DNA from: Pohlia nutans
Lineage: Eukaryota; Streptophyta; Bryopsida; Bryales; Mniaceae
Assembly (NCBI GenBank): GCA_022496805.1
Contig: CM040104.1
Location: 4,997,650 to 5,061,649, forward strand
DNA: 64,000 nt
Reading direction: 5' to 3'
Shown here: one piece after another, positions 1-9,200 of the stretch
How the letters are laid out: each line of letters begins with the position of its first letter
Position numbering within the stretch: position 1 is the stretch's first letter
The notes under the pieces: model-generated
Databases searched by the model: none
Told to the model about the DNA's origin: nothing
The model's input: the letters and a program-made list of their open reading frames with translations, nothing else
Position numbers and translations under genes: made by a program

Positions 1-342
1 GGTCACGGTGGAGCGATTAGAGGCGCCGACAATTCGAGCAAGACAATGGCGATTATTGCAGCGATGACAACAAGTAGTCAATCGCGTCAAAACAAAGCGG
101 GCGACTAAGTAGGAGATCCAAAAATTCATGATCTAACTGTGACTTTCTTGATAATCGTATGGAATAGCCATGGTAAAAATACAGAGGGAGCTACTTGAAA
201 AAGATTTAGGAACACCTATCAAGGTGAAATCAACTTCTTTTTATTTTGACCTTTATAATTGTAATTGTGATTGCAAATACTTCACTTTATTATATTATCG
301 ATATTGCAATGACTTTATAAACAAAACCAATGGAATTTTAGT
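1..342. other. No gene recognised
   Basis: AT-rich sequence with only a short open frame of 63 codons that has no recognisable domain. The first ~120 bases are less AT-rich than the rest, but nothing in them could be assigned to a gene. Confidence 0.5.
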
Positions 343-2737
343 GGAAACAAACACAACTTAGTAACATTTCAACAATCAAGCAATTAAAATTTACAATTAA
401 TTACCCACGAAGACAAAAGAACTCACGACTACTTCTATATGTAATAACACAATAGACAAAAGCCTTTGGGAAAAAACCCCAAAAGGAAGTGAGCTAAGAT
501 CTCTTCCTCTCGACCATAGAAGAGAGACAAAACATGTACAACCTCATCCTCAAACTCTCTTCATACTCACATACGACATATACATCCACTAATGCATATC
601 CTCGTTGTAAAAGGCTTCTTCTGTGAAGTCACCTTTTAATGCTTGACTAAGCCCAAAGGTTCTTTTTCTTATCTATACTAAATTTTGACTAAGCCTCTTC
701 TCGATAACATTCTTTCAACTCTTTCTCATGCACATTCTTCACTACCTTACTAAAATTTTTCCATATCTCATTCATATGGAGGTGGAAGATGACTTAGCCT
801 TCTAACTTTTCTTAGTTGAAAACATTTCAAAATAAGATCATTTTCTATGCTCAATTGTGCACCAAAATCTATCGAAAATATGGTATAGTAAGAATTCACA
901 TGGGCTTGCAAGTTCTTATCTCATATTCTATTTATGTGTATTTCATTCAATACCGGTATATAGATTTTATCACATATGGAAAACTATGATAATATGAAGA
1001 TTCAAATTGTCATATTGATGATTTTTACAAAGTATTGGTTTTCATTTTTATTCGTAGCTCCAGATTCAACACATGTTTCTTTGTAGAAATAAAATGAAAA
1101 ATCTTATTGTAATCATTTTGTATATTTTCACTTTACTACATAATTTCATTTATTTTCACTTCAATTTAAATTATCTCATTTATTCTATAGAATTTACAAT
1201 CAATTTATCATTATTGAAAGATTGTTTTCCAATAATGCTAATTAATTTAATATTTTATTCTTGTTTTTAGAATACTTTAAAACCTTAAAAAATAAATCAA
1301 AGTTAAGATGATAAAAAATAATAATAAAAGTTTAAAAAACTATAACATTTACCATCAAATTGAAACATATACAATGCAATATTATTCTAGAAAGTTAAAT
1401 TTTAATATTTTTAAAGCCTATTCAAGATCAATTGATAGAATTTTTATTTCATTTATAAATTCAATTTTTTTAAAATCACCTTGAATACATAGTTTTTTTT
1501 GTTGTTGTCTTTTTAAAATTAAAGATCACTATAATTTTCTTTTGTTTGACTTATAGACAACAACTGCTGCGGCCATGTGATGTTGACCCAATGTTCTCCA
1601 TGATTAATCCATGATTTTACTTTTTATTTTATTTTTAGATTCATTTATCCATAATTTAATTCAATTTATGGTGAGGAAATTTGATTAAGAATCCATAACT
1701 TTTACACCGTAGGTCAAAAGTTATGAAATGATTTTAGTGAACCCTTACTCATTGAGAGCTTTCTAACCATGCCAAGAATGACATCAAAAACTCCCAAATT
1801 TCATTTTTCATAATTTAATTCAATTTATGATGTCAAAAATCACTAAAAAAACCCATAACTCTCACAATGTACCTCTAAAAGCGATGAAACGGCTTTGGTG
1901 CACCTCTCCTCGTCGAGAGTTTTCCGACGGTACCAAAAACTTGACCGGTGGATGCACGGTTGAGGAGACCTCAATGTTCAATTCTATTTTTTCTTTTTCT
2001 TTTTTCCTCCTCCCCCTCCATTTTCTTTTTTTCCCTACCCCTCCCTCTCTTTTTTTAGCTTAGAGTAGGTCCCGGCGCCCCCCCCCCCCCCCCCCCCCAG
2101 GGACCATCTAAACTTCCAACCGGCATAACTTCTAACTCACTTGTCAAAAATTCAAGTGCGGATCCGTTTTCGTAATCTACTCTTAATAGAATCTTTAAAC
2201 TAGTCTTTTGCAAGGCCTAAGCCGTCACCTCTAGAGTCCCCATTGCTCACCACGGTGATCGAGCATCGTTCATTTTGAAAAAATTGAATGATTGTGACAA
2301 CATCCCTTAAAAATGAGGAAAAATTGAATATAGATTTTTCTTGTTGTCTCGTACAAATAAAAGCAAAATAATAGCGAGATAAATAAGACCGTACAAGAAC
2401 ATGTCATGAGATAGAACTTGAAGGTTATTATAGGCAAAATGAAGACATTCCAAATGCTATAACCCACCATTCTCAATGGCGTTATCACAATGCCACTATA
2501 AAATGTGACGTAATGCATGTTAGAACATCTATTCTCCCTCAACTTCAAAAGGGACATTGGCAATTGAGACACTGAGCACACGTATTATCACAATCAAAGG
2601 CACATATGGTTTTTGTCTATTGTGTTATCACATATAGAGCTAGTCGTGAGTTCCTTTTGTTTTCATGGATGTTTAATTGTAAATTTTAATTGCTTGATTG
2701 TTGAAATGTTACTAAGTCGTGTTCGTCGCCACTTAAA
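343..2737. repeat. Non-autonomous DNA element with ~135-bp terminal inverted repeats
   Basis: Bases ~343-475 return in inverted orientation at ~2602-2737 with only scattered mismatches (shared core ACAATCAAGCAATTAAAATT), so the two copies bound a ~2.4 kb element. No transposase-like frame is present inside; open frames are short and unrecognisable. The left part (to ~840) and the right part (~2100-2590) both have direct-orientation relatives at ~17025-17400 and ~17580-18095. The element contains a poly-C run. I infer a non-autonomous TIR transposon; the superfamily is not evident. Confidence 0.6.
2078..2098. repeat. Poly-C homopolymer (21 C)
   Basis: An uninterrupted run of 21 C in otherwise AT-rich DNA. 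Such runs are length-unstable and prone to sequencing or assembly error, so the exact length should be treated with caution. Confidence 0.9.
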
Positions 2738-2914
2738 GAGTAATGTATCATAATTCATACACACAAGTTTGCTTCACCAAGAGTATGGGAGTGGCAAGAG
2801 ACATAATAGATATTATAGAAGAACATTGTTCTTATATGGAATGGATTCCAAATGGGTTATTGACGAATGTTATGAACATGTCAAGTTCTAATAAGATTTA
2901 TAATTTGATGGAAT

Positions 2915-3273
2915 GGAGTTATCCTAAAAGTCAAGTGGTGTTTGAGTAAGATACCATGTGTTTCAATTTAATGTACTCTTATTTGTTCATATAAATAGTT
3001 ATGAAGTTTGAAAGAGCTTGGTGGTCTCTCACTATTAGGTGTGTAAGAGCTTTGTGGTCTTCAAACTCATGGTAAACTAGTTTACCCGTCTTTTTTGATG
3101 GCTAAACTAGTTGTGCATGAGTTTGGAGACTACCAAGTCCTTACACACCTAACAATGAGAGGCCACTAAGCTCTTCTACATCTTTGAACTATTTAGAATG
3201 AACAAATAAGAGTATATTAAAGCAAAACACATGGTATCTTGTTCAAACACAACTTCTCTTTTAGGATAACTCC
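2915..3273. mobile_element. Foldback MITE, 359 bp, AAT target duplication
   Basis: The two halves are inverted repeats of about 150 bp around a short spacer near 3090. The ends are perfect inverted repeats (GGAGTTATCCTAAAAG and its complement) and AAT flanks both sides (2912-2914, 3274-3276). The inverted paralogous segment at ~16810-16840 lacks the insertion, which confirms the borders. A related copy lies at ~53250-53608. A 3-bp duplication fits PIF/Harbinger- or CACTA-type transposition, but the terminal sequence alone does not decide the superfamily. Confidence 0.75.
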
Positions 3274-3323
3274 AATATGTTCATTATAAGGTATCATATC
3301 CATTGGTCATTATTATTCATTAA

Positions 3324-3688
3324 CCCTTAAACGTCAAGAGGGCCTGGATGGGGCAGCCTGGAAGGCATCTAAATTTTCGGAGGGAAAAAAATAAAAAATA
3401 AAAAAATAAAAAAATGCAAAAACGGCTCTGCGGGACACTGCTGGCCAACACTGTAGCACTGCGGCATCTCAGCTGCCCCAACCTCAAAAACTTGTTCAAT
3501 TTCATAACTTTGATTGCTTACCAACGATTCCACAATCTCTCAAATGAGGCACAAATTTGCAATCTAGATCGCTTTTTCAGTAGCTTTCCAACGCACCAAT
3601 CCACGCTTGATTTGGTTGAAAAAATCTACTTTTTTCTTGATTATTCTCTTTTAAATAAGCCCATGGGGCTTACCTTGACGTTTAAGGG
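3324..3688. mobile_element. TTAA-flanked piggyBac-like MITE, 365 bp
   Basis: The element begins CCCTTAAACGTCAAG and ends with the exact complement of those 15 bases. TTAA stands immediately outside each end (3320-3323, 3689-3692). The paralogous segment has one TTAA at 16777-16780 and no insert, with both flanks aligning, so this is a clean filled/empty pair. TTAA duplication together with CCC-starting termini is the hallmark of the piggyBac superfamily. There is no coding capacity, so it would have been mobilised in trans. Confidence 0.8.
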
Positions 3689-4576
3689 TTAACTTGTAAT
3701 TTTAGACCAGAATATTTGTATCAAAATTAAGCACAAGCAGAAACAGTTGAAGTGGTTGGTGCTTGAAATAAAAAGTTTTGATATTAATTTTATAGATTTC
3801 AAAAACATGGCCAAAACTACTGTAAGTCAATGAGATGGTCTTTGAAATTCATTTATTCTGAAACACTTATGTTATTTGGGTTGAATTTTTTTAAATTTGG
3901 GCAGTGCATTGTATACTTATGTTTTTATGCTCTCACTTTTGGATAAAGTGAAATCAGCATAGTTACATATGGTAGCTACACTAATTATCCCATTTAGTGA
4001 GGGAGGGTTTATAGTGCATGTGGGATATTAATGAAGGTGATACTAAATATCATTATGATGTAAAATTAGCGTGACATGTAGATTTTAGCCACTCATTAAA
4101 GAATTTAGCCCTAATTGATTTTCATATTTGGCAAAATAGTGCGAGCCTTGGGAATTAGTATCACACACACTAAATGGGATATTTAGTGCCCAACGGGTGC
4201 ACTCTACATTATGTTTGAGAATCATGTGCGTTCATGACCTCCTCTGAAAACCCCTTTGTTTATGAGGGGTTGTATGTCTAAAAACCTTTGTATACAAATC
4301 TATTCCGTCCTAAATATATGTTTAATGTAAGTATATGTCAATATTTTCAGCTCTAAATATGTTTATTGTATGTATATGTAATATGGCAATGTTCAAATTA
4401 ATACCCCTTGTGTGCATTCACGTATACTTGTACGTGTTTAGTACAGTGCACCCCCTGAGATTTAGTGTAGTCTTTTGATATTGACAAAGCTCCAAGTTGA
4501 GAAGTGAATGATGTATGTATGTAGTTGGAAAAGAAAATTATGTGGAAGCCCTTGTTTTGAAATGTGATTATTTGAA

Positions 4577-4805
4577 CCCCTAAAGGACTAAGAAACCCAA
4601 ATTGGACTCCATGATCATTTTTTGCAGTTTTGAATAGGTTTTATGTAGAATTTTTTTAATCAAATTTATTTGATTCTTGACCCACACATGCAATGTTCTT
4701 CACTAATTTTGGTGCTATAATACTTGGTTGCATTTGAAATATATTTTTCATTAAATGATCGATTGCATTGTCGTTTTAAATCATCAATCCTAGGTCGTTT
4801 TGGGG
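4577..4805. mobile_element. TTAA-type element, 'CCCCTAAAGGAC' family, degenerate copy
   Basis: The sequence starts CCCCTAAAGGACTAAG and ends in GGGG, with near-TTAA flanks (TGAA and TTGA). It belongs to a family with further copies at 9039-9548, 14113-14338 (inverted), 49470-49683 and 52712-52897, which share internal motifs such as ACATGCAATGTTCTTCACT. The copy is mutated at both ends. Confidence 0.6.
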
Positions 4806-5480
4806 TTGAGGTTGTAGCTCTTCTTGTCAAAAAGCCACAAAGCTAATTTGGATTCAAGTAGACCTACAATGGGAAATTTTTATGAATTTACAGATCATTC
4901 AACTCTTTTAGGGTTTTTTGACATAATAAGCCAATCCAACTGAAGCCTCGAATAACATCCTTGAACTACCATAATTTAGTTCTTTTTCTATAATGTTACT
5001 ATAGAAGCATCATTCTTCAAGTGAGAAGACTTTGGTGATCTCATTCACTTTTTTGCCCATTATTTTAAGTGTAAAAGTAAAATAGAAGTACTCATAGCCG
5101 ATAGGTACCCTATAACTAATATGTAGACCTTCTAAAAGCTACATTTCATGACCCAAACACCAACACAGTGTTGTCCAATCAAGAACTGCTAACACATGGC
5201 AACTTTATGTTCAGGAATTGATCTCATTGTTGTTGGTTATAGATGAAGCTATATATTACTCATGGTTTTTGAAGAACTTTTTCACTTACTTTATTTTGAA
5301 TAAATTTAATTTTGAAATTTTTTTTTTGAAAAAATCACCATCCTACAATATATTTGTTTTTGTATGAAAGAAAAAAAATCTTATCAACATTTTCCATGCT
5401 AAAAACCTTATTTTATCAGTTATGGGTACTTCTACCTTAGCCACTCCCAAAACCAGGTAAGATTCTGGCAAAATTCTCTT
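4806..5480. repeat. Intergenic DNA with a block repeated at 26870-27740
   Basis: Bases ~5100-5360 match 26870-27038 and 27587-27740 in direct orientation; the second locus carries an extra ~548-bp insertion. No gene is seen. The stretch ends shortly before the GAPN leader. Confidence 0.6.
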
Positions 5481-5639
5481 TTTTTTGGCTGGGCCCAAGG
5501 CAAAGGAAAGAAGGAAGGAAAGCCGCAACAAAAGTCACCCAACGTGGCAAAGCGTTGGCAGCACTCGAAGCCCCAAAACCTGCTCACTAGTAAATGCAAT
5601 GCCATGCATGCAATTCCATGCCACCAGGCACTCAGCCCT

Positions 5640-6255
5640 TTCAGTACAAATGAATCATCCCTCACACTCACACTCACCAATTCGATCACTCATTCCTCAG
5701 TTTGCATTCCATTCAGTCCGAACAATTCGGTGCTCAATTGCTGTTTTTTTCAAGGTACTAATCAAGCTCACCAGTTGAGCTCTCATTCCATCTTCTTGCA
5801 TCCATTCTCAAAGGCCTTAAATTAGTGTAAGTTTCTCTTAAACTCTCAAACTTTTGAACCCTAAACGTGAAATGTTAGATTCTTATTGCTTTATGTCCAA
5901 AACTGTTGATTGCCTCAAATCAAAGTAAGGTTGAAAGATACCTCTACTTCATTAGAAATCACGTCTGTTCGTATATGTGGGCTTGTTAAAGAATTCACTG
6001 TTTCATTTTGCCCCCTCAACTCATCGCTGTTTTTTGAAGGTAAGCTCATCAGTTGTGGTGATCGTGTTGAGCTTCACTTGAATCTCATCTTCTTGCATTT
6101 GTTTTGGAGTTTGATTGTTGAGAGCATTCGTAGAAAAGCAGACATGGTTAGTGTCTGTTTGTATACGTAGGCTTATTATTAAAGAAGAATTATAGCTTAC
6201 AGTTTGTTTATTTGATCATTCAGTTCCGGGGTGTGGTTTTTCAATACAATTGCAG
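5640..6255 (+). promoter_or_regulatory. Probable GAPN 5' leader and leader intron
   Basis: Upstream of the GAPN start there is a less AT-rich, CT-rich stretch (about 5640-5826) that ends at a strong donor (GTAAGT from 5827). An acceptor (TTGCAG, ending at 6255) lies 5 bases before the ATG at 6261. This suggests a non-coding first exon and a ~430-bp leader intron. The intron contains diverged duplicates of the leader: the motif around CTCATCTTCTTGCAT near 6085 repeats that near 5790. I saw no convincing TATA box. Transcript data are needed for the true 5' end. Confidence 0.45.
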
Positions 6256-6260
6256 GTATA

Positions 6261-9200
6261 ATGGCAGGCCAAGGGTTTTTCCAAGATATTGTGGACGGTG
6301 ATACGTTCAAATACTACGCTCATGGAGAGTGGAAGGTGTCGGCTTCTGGGAAGTCTGTCGGCATTACCAATCCCTCCACATTGAAGACCCAATTCAAAGT
6401 GCAAGGTTGGATCTCATTTCATTTTCATCAACAAGCAAAGAAATGCATTGGGGCTTTTTTTTTCTTTTTCATTTTAAGTTCAATGGTATTTTCCAAAGTA
6501 AGAGCATAATTCCCACTACTAGTGCCTGATATCCTCACTAAAAATCGAGGTCCTGATTTGACTTGGGAAGACTTTTTGCCAACATAACATTTAGTGTTAG
6601 CCTTCATGTGCTCTGCCTTTCCTTCATGCACTCTGCACATCACCTTGAGACTTCACCTATCCAATTAGCTACTAATGAAGTCCGGGTGGGTGTGGAATAT
6701 GCTGCACCATCAAGGCAGAGGCATTGCTTGCTATTGAATGTTATGAGTTAGAGAATTCGAGGTTGGTATATTGCTTGTGGATACCAACCAAACTCTGAAC
6801 TTCTCTGGCAAAATTTAGGTTTGGGCTGGTATATCAGGTTCAGAAGATAGGGATGCCAGTGTCAGTGATGGGCATGTTCTAAGATAGTATTTACATGGGT
6901 AAATAATTAATTTTAATTTATAAGTTTTTTTGGGGTTATGTTTATTGTAGCTTGCAACCAGGACGAGGTGAACAAGGCTATAGAAAGTGCTCACGCTGCG
7001 CAAAGGGTGTGGGCCAAGACACCCTTGTGGAAGAGAGCTGAAACTCTTCACAGGTTTGCTGGCATCCTCAAGGACCAGAAAAGCGCCATTGCTGAAGCTC
7101 TTGTGAAGGAGATCGCCAAGCCCCAGAAAGATGCTGTCTCGGAGGTGAAATCAATTGCCCAAGCTTTTTTATTTCTTGAATCTTATTTCATTTTTTATAT
7201 ATTTTTAATTGGGACAGACGATTTCAGAGTCCACTTCTTATTGAACACCTTTTTTACAATGATTCAAAATGTACTTTTTCAAAATGATTCAAAATTTAAT
7301 TTTGCAAACAATGAACTATTAATCCTAATAAAAACATATTTTTTATCTTATGTATATCTCTATACATTTATATTACTTCAACAATAAATTTAAAACTTGT
7401 GTAAAAGTTCACAACATCCTTATGTTCTTTTTGGGTCAGATTTGGAAACTTCAAACTCGTGTTGCACTTGTTTATGATGAGAATTGTTGCATTTGTTTGG
7501 TGCTTGTAGGTTGTCAGATCTGGCGACCTTATCTCATATGCAGCAGAGGAGGGCATTAGAATCATGGCTGAGGGGAAATTCTTGGCGTCTGATAGCTTCC
7601 CAGGAAATGGCAGAAATAAATACTGCCTTGCATCGAAGGTACACAACTTTCTCCGCTTGCATTCTGTTTCATGTCACTAGTAGAAAAGGTGGCACTGCCG
7701 AGGGAGATGCCCAGGCAAGTGGTGCCCAATTCCACGCATGCACAGTGATTTTGCCTGGGCATCTCCATCGGGAGTGCCACCTTTTCTACTGGTGTGTAGA
7801 TTAGATTAGGGCAAGCTTGTGAGGGGGGACTTTGCAAGGTGGTTCACACAGGTTGGCATCCGCCTACAATCGCAAGACTCTTACCAAATCTTGTTGCAAA
7901 ATTTGGGTGAAAACACTTCCACTTTGACACCCTTTATTTTCTCGAGAACATTACTTCACTCTGATTTGACTTTTAACCCCTAAAAGATCCAATGAGCTTC
8001 CTTTTTTGGTGTATGTGAATTTTCCCATGTTCACCAAACCTATAAGAGATTTGTTGTAAAAACATATACCAATCTTTAAACTAAAAGAAAGTATCATGTT
8101 TATAGTGTAAATATTCACCATGTGTAAAATAGTAACGTCAGTCTAGTAGACCATCGTGAATGGAGAGTTAATCTATCTATGCCTCAAAGGTATGGGTGGG
8201 TAGTAATGTCTACGCTTGGTGCCCTCCTCTCATAGGTAGACTCTATAGTTGGGACAAGTATCACTTGAAAAAAAAATGCAATACCCCAAATGTAGAGCAG
8301 TATTTGAGGAGTTGACATAACAAAGTATAAGGTAAGTTCAATACTATTTTTTACTTATTTTTTCAATGGAAGGTTGGCACAAAAAGTCTTTGGGTAGAAA
8401 GTAATTCAATTTTGCCATGGTAATACAATATTAATAGGTTTTTTATGACTACCCTATGTTAAGTTAGTTTCTTAAATAATTAAACAAAATTTGGAGTATT
8501 TCCAAATTTTGATAAACTTGTAGACCAAAATCCAAAAACATAGAAAAAAATATTTGAATGTTTTTAGTTCAGTCTTTGTGAAATTTAAAATGCCATAAAT
8601 TAGTAAATTTTTTAAAAATTTAAAAATTAAGAAATGGCATAATTTTGTACAATCTGAATTATTTCAAAACTAAATTATTTCGACACTTGGGTGACAAAAC
8701 TGACCTTAATGTACGGTACTCGTAGATTCCACTTGGTGTGGTGCTTTGCATTCCCCCATTCAACTACCCTGTAAACTTGGCAGTGTCCAAGATCGCTCCA
8801 GCTCTCATCACAGGCAATGCAGTCATCTTGAAGCCTCCTACCCAGGTACAATTTGGTACTGAATTGGGCCTCATGTTTTTTTTTTTTTTAAAGCACTTTT
8901 GAGTAGGTCCTATGTGGACTTCCTTTTGTTTATATTTATATTTTTATTTTTATCAAGACATGCAATGTTTTTCACTGATTCCGATGACATAAAATTCGGT
9001 CCCATTTGAATCATATTTGATTGAATTTGTCATGTTAACCCCTATAGGACCAAGAAGCCTCAATTGGGTTTCATGGTTTTTTTTAGCAGTTTTGAGTAGA
9101 TCCTATTTGAACTTCCTTTTGTTCAATTTCTTTAATTCTTTGATGAGCACATGCAATGTTCTCCACTGATTCCAATGATATAAAATTGGATCCTATCTGA

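Larger units (their letters stand above)
2738..4560. repeat. Segment present again in inverted orientation at ~16020-17020
   Basis: Several blocks match the reverse complement of 16020-17020: 2740-2914 with ~16840-17000, 3274-3323 plus 3689-3790 with ~16690-16840, 3985-4200 with ~16150-16450, and 4480-4560 with ~16030-16130. The copy here has gained two small elements (2915-3273 and 3324-3688) that the other copy lacks. No gene was recognised in it. It may be part of a larger old transposable element. Confidence 0.65.

Noticed and set aside
2270..2581. 103-codon minus-strand frame, similar to one at 17677-18072
   Set aside because: Both lie in copies of one non-coding repeat and have no domain; similarity is due to the shared element.
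7977..8040. TTAACCCCTAAAAGATCC as another TTAA-element left end
   Set aside because: No matching right end was found downstream, so an element could not be bounded.
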